Notes: generated by a model from the letters alone, not told the origin. Shown: positions 1 through 7,888, numbered from the stretch's first letter. The stretch is 22,935 nt of DNA from an uncultured Blautia sp. (GCF_937880195.1 NZ_CALFLA010000093.1:1-22935), one strand, 5' to 3'. Made by a program: numbers and translations.

Positions 1-175
1 AAATTATATGCTCTGAAGCGTTCATTCACCTACTTATATCCTGCATAATATGTTGTTTGAGACTACATCCTATGGATATACTCTCCCATTATTTTTAGCG
101 TCTTTGTATTTGAATTCAGCACAGTTAAATCCATTTTGTTTTCCTTTTTTTACAAAGGTATTAGAAGCAGCTTAT

Positions 176-1060
176 TTATTCTTCTTCAAAGAAATCCGAA
201 TCCAGTTTCTTCACTTTATATACATATTCTGTATTTACACCGCACTCATATTCTATCATAAGTTTTGTCAGCCTTTGTCCATCTATCAGAATAATATGTC
301 TCTCATTGGCATATTGTTTTGCATTTGGCGAAAAACCTGCAGTGGTAACAAATAGACCTTTTGCATTCTTTTCAGGCAGCGCTCCTCCAAATTTTTGAAG
401 TTCTGAACGGCCAATCGTCTTTTCCGGGTCATATCTCTTAGCCTGCACATAAATGACGTCAAATCCTAGTTTATCCTGATATATAATCCCATCAATTCCC
501 TCATCCCTGCTTTTTTGTGTAACTTCTCCGCGCCCATATCCCATTTTCTCCATCAGCTCTATGACCATTTTTTCAAAAAAATCTGCCGAGTTCTGATAAA
601 TCTGCGTTAAAAGTTCATCCTGTAAAACCTTATTAATCTCACTCTGAACACGATCCAAAGTCTCCTGGGGCGTTTCATCATTATTATTTTCCAGAACAGC
701 CACAGGGTTTTCCTCTGTGTTCCCTTCTATAAACGCTACAAAAGAAGGAAACGTTCTGAGCGTATCATTTGTAATCACTTCAACGGTCTGCAGAATATGT
801 TTCCCCGCCTCTGTAATAACAAAACGGGCTCTTGAGGGACTTTCTATTAAGCCAGCTTTTTTTAGATAGGTTCTGCACCATCCTATACGATTGGTAAATA
901 TTGACTGCCTTCCGCTTGGAAGAAGCTCTGAAACATCTTCCTCTGATAAATGGAAATCTGCAATCACCTGTTTTTTCGCATCTATATAAGGATGTTCATT
1001 TCCATCTTCAAGACTGCGAAGAAATGATTTATACATTTCAAAATACCGCGGTACTGACAT
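176..1060 (-). CDS. Mrr-type restriction endonuclease
   Basis: Predicted 294-aa DNA-cleaving enzyme of the Mrr family (type IV, modification-dependent restriction), acting in the cytoplasm. Residues about 5-90 resemble the winged-helix Mrr N-terminal domain (PRYFEMYKSFLRSLEDG, then a TEAG segment). A charged linker of about 60 residues follows. Residues about 155-270 form the PD-(D/E)xK Mrr catalytic domain, with the pattern DEGIDG...VQAKRY giving D190, Q206 and K208 as likely catalytic residues, then GLFVTTAGFSPNAKQYA. The open frame extends nine codons further upstream, but ATG at 1060 has an AGGAGGA site 8 bases before it, so that start is chosen. It lies 59 bases downstream of the LRR protein gene on the same strand, and no clear terminator separates them. 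No methyltransferase gene is adjacent, which fits a stand-alone type IV enzyme. Family assignment is firm; the modification recognised is unknown. Confidence 0.9.
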   Translation of the reverse strand: MSVPRYFEMYKSFLRSLEDGNEHPYIDAKKQVIADFHLSEEDVSELLPSGRQSIFTNRIGWCRTYLKKAGLIESPSRARFVITEAGKHILQTVEVITNDTLRTFPSFVAFIEGNTEENPVAVLENNNDETPQETLDRVQSEINKVLQDELLTQIYQNSADFFEKMVIELMEKMGYGRGEVTQKSRDEGIDGIIYQDKLGFDVIYVQAKRYDPEKTIGRSELQKFGGALPEKNAKGLFVTTAGFSPNAKQYANERHIILIDGQRLTKLMIEYECGVNTEYVYKVKKLDSDFFEEE

Positions 1061-1119
1061 TATATATCTCCTCCTACTATTTGCCATCTGCTACAAGAAA
1101 ATTCACAGCAAACTCTTCT

Positions 1120-3948
1120 TTATCCTTTTACAATCCTTACCCTGCTGCCCAAACCTTTTGTTTTAAGCATATTGGTATATGCCTCCAGTTTCTTCGTCGG
1201 CACTTTTATCACGGCTCTTCCATGAATCCGTCCAAACGCACTGCCGCCTACTGTCCTTGAAGTAAGCCGCGAGCTTCTGATCACAATTGTTTTCAAACGA
1301 TTACAACCATAAAATGCCTGTTTGCCAATCACTGAAACCCTTCCCGGAAGTACAAGAGATCTCAAAGATTTACAATTTGCAAATGCTTTTACACCAATTT
1401 TTTCCAGTCCGGCTCCGAATTTTATCTTACTTAACCTGGTACAGTTAAGAAAGGCATTGTTGCCTATTGATACCACATATCTGCCAACAGAAAGCGTCTT
1501 TATAGATCTGTTATTTTTAAATGCGTTAGCTGCTATAGAAGTTACTTTACAGGTAACATTACCGGTTCTTATTGTTGACGGTATGGATATTACAGTTTTC
1601 TTTTTGTTTACAGGTTTTACATACTGGACTTCTGCAATTTTCGAGTCACCGCTTCTGGTAATTTTATAATAGCCTTCTGAAACTCTTACCACTTTGCCTT
1701 TTCCCGGCGTCATATATTTAATTGAAAAACTCTTGCTGACACTGCCGCTGTATCTTCCTTTTCCTGTAATAACAACAGAAGCCTTTCCCACCATTTTGTT
1801 GTTTTTATATGTCAATGTATAATCTGTTCCGTTTTTCAGTCTTTTTGATCCGTCTTTTACAATAACAGTTGGTCTTAAAGATTTTCCTGTATACCTCTGG
1901 TCTGCAATCCGTCCAACAGAGCATTTTTTGATATTCTTTTTGGCCGATGATGCTTTGACTATTTTGAATGTTTTTTTGATAGTGCCTTCATAATTTCCAA
2001 GGCCTGTGATCGTAACGGTTGCTGTTCCTGTATTTTTATTATTTCGATAGACAACCTGATAATCTTTTTCTTTCCTTAGCACCTGCTTTCCCATTTTTAC
2101 TGTCACAGCAGGCGTCAGAGCCTTTCCTGTATATTGATAACTGGATTTCAAACCACTGACTGATGCTTTTGAAAAATCAATGATATATTGAATATCATTC
2201 TGTTTTGCATATTGAACTGCATAAGATCCCGGTTCCGCATAAATGGAAGCATATACTACGTGGCTGGAATCTCCTACCCAATAGGAACCTGTCCAGAGAA
2301 TATCTTTTTCAATCTTTGTCACACTGGAAGGAATCGTAATTTTCCTTAAATTTTCGCAGCTATAAAACGCTTTTTCTCTGATGCACTTCACTCCTGGTTC
2401 CAATATCACCTCTTTCAGATTTGGAAAATCAGCAAAAGATTCCTTTCCAATTTCTGTAATACCTGATTTGATTATTATTTTTTTAGTATTATTTAATATC
2501 GCTTTTGCCCATTTACCATCAGTACTGTAAACAATGGTTCCCGCTGTTGACGATATAGGATTCCTGTGTGTTTTTTCTGCAAGGCTTATTTTTCCTGTTC
2601 CTGATACAGTAAGCACACCATTATAAAAATTCCATGTAGCATTTTCTCCCAAAGCCCGGTAAGTATTTTTTGACATAGCTCCGTTGGAAGAATTAATAGA
2701 ATAAAAATTTACTGTATTGGCATTGGATGCGTAATATATTACCTTAGAGTCCTTCACTATAGGCTGGCAGTCAGAAATAGGCGCCGCCGCTGTATACTCT
2801 TTACTGATTTTATTTCCTTTTTCGTCTATATATAAATAATGGAGTACACTGGAGGAAAGATCGTCATTCGGCTCGCCTGTTCCTTCTGTATCATATTCTT
2901 CCCATGAAATCATAAAGCGGTAATCATTTATTTTGGTGATTTTAGCGCCTAAAAACGATTTATGATTTCCCACATAATCTGTTAGCCATTTTACTTCTGT
3001 AGCACCTTCCGAAAAATCAGACATGGGTGTAACTGTAAGATAGATATTATGTGCAGCCCCAGAAGAAGAAGCTGTATCATACTTTGACTGATCAATGGAT
3101 GTTCCAAGGCATAATACATTATTTTTTGACAGAGCCATGCCGTCCACACTTGCATAGCAGGCAATCGCCCATGCAGAATCTTTGGAACCGCCATATTTAA
3201 AAACCGGAATAGAAGTCTTTTCCATTGTATCCGTATCATATCTGCTCAGTTTAGTATAACGGGAGCCTTCACTTTGCTCCAGCACATACAAATAGGAATC
3301 AGAGCTTTTAATATACTGTGCAAAAGAATGCCAAAGATCGCTGTCCACGATTTTTCCTGTCATAGAAGCTTTATCCACAGCGATCATCAAAAATCCCTGG
3401 TGTCCCTGTCCAAAATTGGGATCTACATATCCCTCATGGCCTGTAACAATATAAAGCCTATCTCCCTGTTCTGCAAATTCCACGCAGCCATAGTTAAAAG
3501 GAAATCTTACTTCTCCGCCAAACAGATCCGTATTTCCAGTAATAGACGCTGCACCCTTTCTTCGCCATCCCTTATCATATTTGATCACACGGATAATTTC
3601 CGCCTTATCATCTTCTTCAAGATTATTCTTTCCCTCAACTACATAATAACCGTCTGATCCGGCATAAAATCCTCCCCATACAGGAAGTTCCATGGCGACT
3701 GATTTTTTGCTGAGTATTTTAAAATTGTTGTCATAATATTCAATTCCTATAGATGTTCCATTATAAAACACCCGCATATAACCATTGTCTACATTCACAA
3801 GATCTGATTTTCTCCTTAGTGAAACAGTCATGTTGTCTGATGCCGTCGGCAAAAGAGCAGCCCTTACTGATTGTGCCGGTAATAAAAATAACATCACTCC
3901 ACATAAAGCAAGTAACACTGTTCTTAAATTCTTTTTTATCCTTTCCAC
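1120..3948 (-). CDS. secreted BspA-like leucine-rich repeat (LRR_5) surface protein
   Basis: A 942-aa protein starting at GTG (3946-3948), with AGGGGG about 8 bases upstream. Residues 1-30 are a signal peptide (KK, hydrophobic core, AQSVRA|A). Residues about 45-430 form an unassigned extracellular region rich in Y/W/G strands, possibly beta-propeller-like. Residues about 435-590 carry the first LRR_5 block (ITEIGKESFADFPNLKEV, then CIREKAFYSCENLRKITIP). Two roughly 75-aa repeats follow at about 596-665 and 675-745, each with YTGK.L.P.V.VK....L....DY.V.Y.NN...G.A.V.ITG.G.Y.G...K.F.I. A second LRR_5 block occupies about 790-910 (IAANAFKNNRSIKTLSVG, IGVKAFANCKSLRSLVLP). There is no LPxTG motif, no C-terminal membrane anchor and no cell-wall-binding repeats, so it is probably released or held non-covalently. 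The family is often adhesive; the ligand cannot be inferred here. Confidence 0.88.
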   Translation of the reverse strand: MERIKKNLRTVLLALCGVMLFLLPAQSVRAALLPTASDNMTVSLRRKSDLVNVDNGYMRVFYNGTSIGIEYYDNNFKILSKKSVAMELPVWGGFYAGSDGYYVVEGKNNLEEDDKAEIIRVIKYDKGWRRKGAASITGNTDLFGGEVRFPFNYGCVEFAEQGDRLYIVTGHEGYVDPNFGQGHQGFLMIAVDKASMTGKIVDSDLWHSFAQYIKSSDSYLYVLEQSEGSRYTKLSRYDTDTMEKTSIPVFKYGGSKDSAWAIACYASVDGMALSKNNVLCLGTSIDQSKYDTASSSGAAHNIYLTVTPMSDFSEGATEVKWLTDYVGNHKSFLGAKITKINDYRFMISWEEYDTEGTGEPNDDLSSSVLHYLYIDEKGNKISKEYTAAAPISDCQPIVKDSKVIYYASNANTVNFYSINSSNGAMSKNTYRALGENATWNFYNGVLTVSGTGKISLAEKTHRNPISSTAGTIVYSTDGKWAKAILNNTKKIIIKSGITEIGKESFADFPNLKEVILEPGVKCIREKAFYSCENLRKITIPSSVTKIEKDILWTGSYWVGDSSHVVYASIYAEPGSYAVQYAKQNDIQYIIDFSKASVSGLKSSYQYTGKALTPAVTVKMGKQVLRKEKDYQVVYRNNKNTGTATVTITGLGNYEGTIKKTFKIVKASSAKKNIKKCSVGRIADQRYTGKSLRPTVIVKDGSKRLKNGTDYTLTYKNNKMVGKASVVITGKGRYSGSVSKSFSIKYMTPGKGKVVRVSEGYYKITRSGDSKIAEVQYVKPVNKKKTVISIPSTIRTGNVTCKVTSIAANAFKNNRSIKTLSVGRYVVSIGNNAFLNCTRLSKIKFGAGLEKIGVKAFANCKSLRSLVLPGRVSVIGKQAFYGCNRLKTIVIRSSRLTSRTVGGSAFGRIHGRAVIKVPTKKLEAYTNMLKTKGLGSRVRIVKG

Positions 3949-3995
3949 AATAATTCCCCCTTATTCCCTAAAATTCTTGTGTATCTTTACCTATT

Positions 3996-4024
3996 ATTAT
4001 AGCTTTGCTCTATTTAGAAGTCAA
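3996..4024 (-). promoter_or_regulatory. sigma-A promoter of the LRR surface protein gene
   Basis: On the minus strand, -35 TTGACT (4019-4024) is separated by exactly 17 bases from a perfect -10 TATAAT (3996-4001). The predicted start, near 3989, gives a leader of about 40 bases before the GTG codon at 3948. This is one of the two best promoter matches in the window. Confidence 0.8.
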
Positions 4025-4098
4025 TCTGCGCAAAAATACTGCAAGCCACTGTTTTTATATATATCGAAACTTTTCTGTTATAAAACATAAAATACTTC

Positions 4099-4572
4099 TC
4101 AAGACCTAAGATTGTTTAATAACTCCATAATCCGTTCTTCTGTCATATGCGTATATAATTCACCATCAATCATAATATTGGGAGAGGTTTTACAATGCTT
4201 CAAGCAGTTTTGTGTAGAAAGAAGTATTTTTTTATCTTCGGATAATCCGTTCCTATCAATTTTCAGTTCCTGTTTCAGCTTATTCAGCAAATATAATCCA
4301 TTCTTGTTACCGCAGCGTTCTCCTGTACATGCAACAATTTTATGCTGATAGGGAGCCAGCTTCAGTGTGGAAGAATATTTCACCAGGCAGCTTAATACTG
4401 TAACCTTAATGTGGAGAGCTTCTGCTGCCTGTTTCAGTATTTCTTCTGATAAAAAGCCATAAACCTCCTGCAGTTCTTCCAGCATTGCTCTATAATTCTC
4501 CTGATCTCCAGACTGCTTTTTATAAAAAGAAAAAATCTCCTGTAACTGTTCCTGTTTGTTTTTTTGATCCAT
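4099..4572 (-). CDS. NuoE-like thioredoxin-fold [2Fe-2S] protein
   Basis: A 157-aa protein of the NADH-dehydrogenase 24-kDa subunit (NuoE/HydC-like) family, an electron carrier or diaphorase accessory subunit in the cytoplasm. The helical N-terminus (residues 1-70; LEELQEVYGFLSEEILKQAAEAL) matches the family's lead-in region. The thioredoxin-like fold carries four cysteines in the family pattern: C82-x4-C87 (CTGERC) and C123-x3-C127 (CLKHC), followed by SPNIMIDGELYTHMT. The start ATG has AAGGAG 7 bases upstream. Such proteins usually sit beside NuoF/HydB flavoprotein or HydA hydrogenase genes, but none is present here, so its partner is elsewhere or it acts alone. Upstream is the unusual intergenic element described separately. 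Family confidence is high; the physiological role is open. Confidence 0.85.
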   Translation of the reverse strand: MDQKNKQEQLQEIFSFYKKQSGDQENYRAMLEELQEVYGFLSEEILKQAAEALHIKVTVLSCLVKYSSTLKLAPYQHKIVACTGERCGNKNGLYLLNKLKQELKIDRNGLSEDKKILLSTQNCLKHCKTSPNIMIDGELYTHMTEERIMELLNNLRS

Positions 4573-4586
4573 AGTTGGTCTCCTTA

Positions 4587-4773
4587 CTATATTTTATTTA
4601 CTTTACTGATGCTTTTATATTTTATTATACCATAATCACTAAATTCCTTGTTCGCTTTGCTCCGACTCATTAAGTGTTCAGGTATATATTCTCACTAGGC
4701 TCGAAAATACCTCGCCAAGTGTTCATATTATATCATGATTTTTGAACTCTTCGGAGTTCATTTTCCATTTTTT
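4587..4773 (-). other. coding-like intergenic element with repeated GAACACTT and a TTCG hairpin
   Basis: On the minus strand, directly after a TGATATAAT box (4727-4735), a short frame at 4726-4670 encodes MNTWRGIFEPSENIYLNT. Its stop overlaps the start of a second frame (TAATG), 4670-4587, encoding a 27-residue peptide beginning MSRSKANKEFSDYG. Upstream of that ATG its frame reads EYIPEHL, so the two frames could be a single peptide broken by a frameshift. The octamer GAACACTT occurs twice, 45 bases apart (4717-4724, 4672-4679). On the other side of the TATAAT box is a perfect 7-bp hairpin with TTCG loop (4743-4760), followed on the plus strand by a T-rich run to 4773. Neither short frame has an evident ribosome binding site. 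The stretch may be a dispersed intergenic repeat or decayed coding sequence; function is unknown. Confidence 0.35.
4624..4632 (-). promoter_or_regulatory. extended -10 promoter upstream of the NuoE-like gene
   Basis: The minus strand reads TGG-TATAAT, a perfect -10 with the extended TGn motif. No good -35 lies 16-18 bases upstream, which extended -10 promoters can tolerate. Transcription would start near 4617, about 45 bases before the start codon. A second TGn-TATAAT lies upstream at 4727-4735. Confidence 0.5.
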
Positions 4774-4778
4774 GTAAC

Positions 4779-4835
4779 AAAAAAAGAGAACTGCTCCATA
4801 TGTAATCCTTCACCTATGAAGCAATGCTCCCTTTT
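4779..4835 (-). terminator. Rho-independent terminator of the tagD-like gene
   Basis: On the minus strand, GGGAG-C-ATTGCT pairs with AGCAGT-T-CTCTT (one mismatch and some G-U pairs). It encloses a small CTTCA/TGAAG hairpin and is followed by a run of T residues (4779-4785). It lies directly after the tagD-like stop codon at 4852. The plus-strand copy is followed by only CCCTTTTC, so termination on that side would be weaker. Confidence 0.65.
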
Positions 4836-4851
4836 CAAATTTCATAAAAAA

Positions 4852-5262
4852 TTAGTTTCTATTTTTTTCATTCGTATGCAGATCTTCCTTGATCTGACTA
4901 CTGGAAATCTCCGGCGTACGGGGAAGGTAAATTACCTCACATCCTTCTTCCTTCAGAAAGTCAAACTTCCCTTTCCAGTCATCCCCCATTACAAAGGTAT
5001 CCACATGATATTCTTTGACATCTGTACGTTTCTGTTCCCAGCTCTCTTCCGGTATTACAAGATCCACATAGCGGATTGCTTCCAGAAGCTGTTTGCGCTT
5101 TTCATAGGAAAAATAACATTTCTTACGCTTTTCGTTCCAGTTAAACTCATCCGTAGATAAAGCCACGATCAGATAATCTCCCTGCTGCTTGGCTCTTCTT
5201 AAAAGATTAATATGTCCATAATGAAGCAAGTCAAAGGTTCCGTACGTGATCACTCGTTTCAT
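4852..5262 (-). CDS. tagD: glycerol-3-phosphate cytidylyltransferase (TagD-like)
   Basis: A 136-aa cytosolic nucleotidyltransferase expected to make CDP-glycerol from CTP and sn-glycerol 3-phosphate for teichoic-acid-type polymers. The whole chain is one cytidylyltransferase domain. The N-terminal motif TYGTFDLLHYGH contains the CTP-binding HxGH (H14, H17). The middle has EAIRYVDLVIPE and VMGDDWKGKFD. The C-terminal signature is RTPEISSSQIK (about residues 115-125), equivalent to RTEGISTTxIK. Length is normal for TagD (about 130 aa). The ribosome binding site is modest (a GAAGTGAAGAG purine run before ATG). No glycerophosphotransferase or other teichoic acid gene is adjacent, so the product's destination (wall polymer or capsule decoration) cannot be fixed. 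Closely related cytidylyltransferases with other alcohol-phosphate substrates are an alternative. Confidence 0.88.
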   Translation of the reverse strand: MKRVITYGTFDLLHYGHINLLRRAKQQGDYLIVALSTDEFNWNEKRKKCYFSYEKRKQLLEAIRYVDLVIPEESWEQKRTDVKEYHVDTFVMGDDWKGKFDFLKEEGCEVIYLPRTPEISSSQIKEDLHTNEKNRN

Positions 5263-5327
5263 TTCTCTTCACTTCCATTCTATCATTTAATTTCTAATAA
5301 AAAAAATTATTTATATCGAAGTAAAAT

Positions 5328-5353
5328 TCTGATATTACTTCCGTTCTATCAGA
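5328..5353 (-). terminator. possible weak terminator after the C_GCAxxG gene
   Basis: On the minus strand, TCTGATA and TATCAGA form a perfect 7-bp stem with a 12-base loop, followed by ATTTTAC. An alternative overlapping stem (GAAGTAA/TTACTTC) shares sequence with it, and eight T residues follow further on (about 5300-5307). The stem is AT-rich, so termination strength is uncertain. Confidence 0.35.
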
Positions 5354-5369
5354 CATAGCTTTACCTTTT

Positions 5370-5786
5370 TTACTTCCTCCACCCCTCCAGAAATTCCTCT
5401 GTCAGCGCAACTGCATCTGTAATGCACTGCTCACAGGTACAGAGGGGCTTGCCACTTCCTGCACCTTTCAGTTCTCTGCAAAGATAAGAGCCGTTCTTTT
5501 CTTTAAATTTCAGGACATGGGCTTTGACGGTCTTATATGTTTTTCCTTTTGTGATAGGGCCTTTTTCCGGGTTTCCCACGCTTCCGGCAAGTCCCATGAT
5601 CATCGTCATTCCTGACAATGCTCCGCACATTTCCATCATTCCCATTCCAAAACCAAAGCCTTCGGCAATTCGGAACATTTCTTCCTCATCCACGCCGAAA
5701 TCCTTACAGAAAGTACAGGCTACTGCCTGTGAACAGTTATATCCTTTGTTATGAAGTTCCATTGCATATCTCTGTTTTGTAGTCAT
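5370..5786 (-). CDS. C_GCAxxG_C_C family protein
   Basis: A 138-aa cysteine-rich protein of the C_GCAxxG_C_C family (putative redox or metal-binding, function not established), probably cytoplasmic. It shows NCSQAV (C18), the core CGALSG (C54) in a Gly/Met-rich segment, then C103, and a C-terminal CTCEQC cluster (C116, C118, C121). The longest frame starts 11 codons upstream, but ATG at 5786 has AAAGGAG 8 bases before it and begins the conserved part (MTTKQRYAMELHNKGYNCSQ). It follows the acetyltransferase gene by 37 bases on the same strand and probably ends the long hisH-led transcript. Members occur widely in anaerobes, sometimes beside transporters or oxidoreductases; here the neighbours suggest no particular substrate. 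Confidence 0.85.
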   Translation of the reverse strand: MTTKQRYAMELHNKGYNCSQAVACTFCKDFGVDEEEMFRIAEGFGFGMGMMEMCGALSGMTMIMGLAGSVGNPEKGPITKGKTYKTVKAHVLKFKEKNGSYLCRELKGAGSGKPLCTCEQCITDAVALTEEFLEGWRK

Positions 5787-5823
5787 GTTTAAATCTCCTT
5801 TGCGCTTCCAGGAGCGCATTTAT

Positions 5824-6501
5824 TCACTCCTTGCCGGAAGCGTTTATCTTCTGTTTTGATTCTGATATTTCTCTCTGTTTTAAAAGGATATCAGCCCAGG
5901 CCTCATCGTCAATCTCCTCATTGCGGAACAGTTTCCTTCTGTCTTCCTCTGTAATCTTTCGGATCACCCGACAGGGATTTCCTGCAGCAATACTCCAGTC
6001 TGGAATATCCCTTGTCACCACGCTTCCTGCACCTACCACTACATTGCTTCCAATCTTCACTCCCGGGCATACCACTACGTTTCCGCCCAGCCATACGTTA
6101 TCGCCAATAGAAATCTCTTTCCCATATTCATATAAAGTATTTCTTGTATCTGGATGAACCGGGTGTCCGGCTGTATAAATGGCAACATTAGGCGCAAACT
6201 GGCAGTTATCTCCGATTCTAACCTTTGCCACATCCAAAATCGTGCAGTTATAGTTGGCAAAAAAGTTTTTGCCTGTTTCTATATTTTTACCATAATCGCA
6301 GTAAAAGGGCGGATTGATAAAAGCATTTTCTGATTTTCCCAGAAGTTCCTTTACCACCTGGGCAATCCCATCAGAATCGGATCTGTCCATAAAATTCAGT
6401 TTTTGCAAAATTTTTCTGCAGCTTATCATCTCTTCAGCTGCTTTTTCATCCGCAATGTAGGCAAGCTGAGCGTCTCTTCTTTTTCTCATATCCATAAACA
6501 C
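5824..6501 (-). CDS. maltose/galactoside O-acetyltransferase-like protein (left-handed beta-helix)
   Basis: A protein of about 225 aa of the Maa/LacA/NodL sugar O-acetyltransferase family, transferring acetyl from acetyl-CoA to a sugar hydroxyl in the cytoplasm. The N-terminal helical Maa-type region (residues 5-55) is followed by NPPFYCDYGKNIETGKNFFANYNC and hexapeptide repeats (IGDNCQFAPNV, IGDNVWLGGNVVVCPGVKIGSNVVVGAGSVV) ending PDWSIAAGNPCRVIRKI. The catalytic histidine lies in YTAGHPVHP (H113 or H116). The start is uncertain: GTG at 6501 lies 5 bases after AGGAGG, and an in-frame ATG at 6495 lies 11 bases after it. It follows the MATE gene stop by 40 bases with no terminator between. The C-terminal tail (EISESKQKINASGKE) extends past the usual family end. 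The acceptor sugar is unknown. Confidence 0.88.
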   Translation of the reverse strand: MFMDMRKRRDAQLAYIADEKAAEEMISCRKILQKLNFMDRSDSDGIAQVVKELLGKSENAFINPPFYCDYGKNIETGKNFFANYNCTILDVAKVRIGDNCQFAPNVAIYTAGHPVHPDTRNTLYEYGKEISIGDNVWLGGNVVVCPGVKIGSNVVVGAGSVVTRDIPDWSIAAGNPCRVIRKITEEDRRKLFRNEEIDDEAWADILLKQREISESKQKINASGKE

Positions 6502-6541
6502 TCATTCCTCCTATATATAGCATACATAATTTTCATTCTTC

Positions 6542-7888
6542 TCAAACCAAAAAGTCATTACACTTTCTTTTCTTATTCAGATACACAAAAGCAATCACAC
6601 AGATCACATCTGACAGAATTGATCCTGCCGGAGCTGCCAACCCCATGGGATACAGATTGTTTGGAAAATAAAGGGATGCCAGATACGCTCCAGGAATACG
6701 TGCCAGTATAATAGAAAGGGAATTGTGAATAAAGGAAATCCCCGATTTTCCGCAGGCGCAGAAATATCCGCTGAAGCAAAAATGAACTCCTGCCAGCATA
6801 CAATCCCAGATATATGATCGAAGATACTGTCCTCCCATCACAGCCACCGCTGCATCCTCCGTAAATATTTTTACAACAGGAACAGAAACAAACTGAGTAA
6901 TGACAGCCACAGTAAAGCCAAAACCTGCGGCAATTATGACTGCATATTTCAGAGTCCGCACTGCCCTCTCCTGTTTTCCGGCTCCGATGTTCTGGGCTGA
7001 AATTGCCGACACTGCAGACAGCATGGTAGACGGCACAAGGAATACAATACCAATCAGTTTTTCCACAATTCCTACTGCTGCCGCGTCATTTAATCCTCTC
7101 CTGTTTGCAATAATAGTGATCACAATAAAAGCAATCTGAATAAATCCATCCTGAATCGCCACAGGAATACCAATTTTCAAAATCTGTCCCATTACTGCGG
7201 AGCATGGTTTCAAATGATATTTTTTTATGGAAATCCCTGTCTTTTTGCGTCGGATCACCAAAAGAGCTGTAATCACACTGATCGTTTGCGAAAGAACAGT
7301 TCCAAGCGCCGCTCCTGATGCTCCCAGGCTCATACCGCCAATAAACAGATAGTCCAGAAAAATATTCACGCCACAGGCAATTCCGATAAAATACATGGGA
7401 CTTTTGGAATCGCCCATTCCTCTGAAAATCGAGCTGATAATATTATAAGCTGTAATAAAAGGAATCCCCATGAAACAAATAGTCAGATAGCGCACTGTAT
7501 CAGAAACGGCCTCCTGGGGCGTGGACATCACACGGACAACCGGATGGACAAGCATAAGCAGACCTATCGTAAGCACGGCAGCTACTCCCATAAAAAGCAC
7601 CACTGTATTGCCTACTGCAGCAGACGCCTCTTCTTTTTTATCAGCTCCGATGAATTTCCCGATCATTACTGTTGAGCCCATGGCAAGTCCTACGATCATC
7701 ACAGTCAGCATGTGCATTACCTGGCTTCCAACAGAAACTGCGGTAATACTTTCTACACCTTCAAACTGTCCCACAATAAACAGATCTGCCATTCCATACA
7801 AAGTCTGTAAAAAATAGGACAAAAGATAAGGCAGAGAAAAAAGCACAATATTTTTAAGCACACTGCCTTTTGTCAGATTTCGTTCCAT
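6542..7888 (-). CDS. MATE family efflux transporter
   Basis: A 448-aa integral membrane protein with about 12 hydrophobic segments, a MATE/MOP superfamily cation-coupled exporter of drugs or metabolites. The N-terminus MERNLTKGSVLKNIVLFSLPYLLSYFLQ, then GMADLFIVGQF and the SVGSQVMHML segment, are typical of bacterial NorM/DinF-like MATE proteins. A second half-repeat begins near IGIPVAIQDGFIQIAF. The longer frame would begin at TTG; ATG at 7888 is preferred because GGGGAGAG lies about 6 bases upstream, just after the flippase stop. It is separated from the upstream flippase gene by 20 bases, so the two are almost certainly co-transcribed. Substrate cannot be predicted from sequence. Confidence 0.92.
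   Translation of the reverse strand: MERNLTKGSVLKNIVLFSLPYLLSYFLQTLYGMADLFIVGQFEGVESITAVSVGSQVMHMLTVMIVGLAMGSTVMIGKFIGADKKEEASAAVGNTVVLFMGVAAVLTIGLLMLVHPVVRVMSTPQEAVSDTVRYLTICFMGIPFITAYNIISSIFRGMGDSKSPMYFIGIACGVNIFLDYLFIGGMSLGASGAALGTVLSQTISVITALLVIRRKKTGISIKKYHLKPCSAVMGQILKIGIPVAIQDGFIQIAFIVITIIANRRGLNDAAAVGIVEKLIGIVFLVPSTMLSAVSAISAQNIGAGKQERAVRTLKYAVIIAAGFGFTVAVITQFVSVPVVKIFTEDAAVAVMGGQYLRSYIWDCMLAGVHFCFSGYFCACGKSGISFIHNSLSIILARIPGAYLASLYFPNNLYPMGLAAPAGSILSDVICVIAFVYLNKKRKCNDFLV

Noticed and set aside
63..134. Minus-strand 23-codon frame after the Mrr gene, starting MDLTVLNSNTK, with a purine-rich AAAGGAAAA upstream
   Set aside because: Too short to support alone, the ribosome binding site is weak, and nothing recognisable follows before the window edge. 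Bases 1-175 hold no other supported feature.
5263..5369. Riboswitch or attenuator upstream of the tagD-like gene, based on two overlapping alternative stems
   Set aside because: The stems are short and AT-rich, match no riboswitch I recognise, and are better explained as a weak terminator of the preceding gene.
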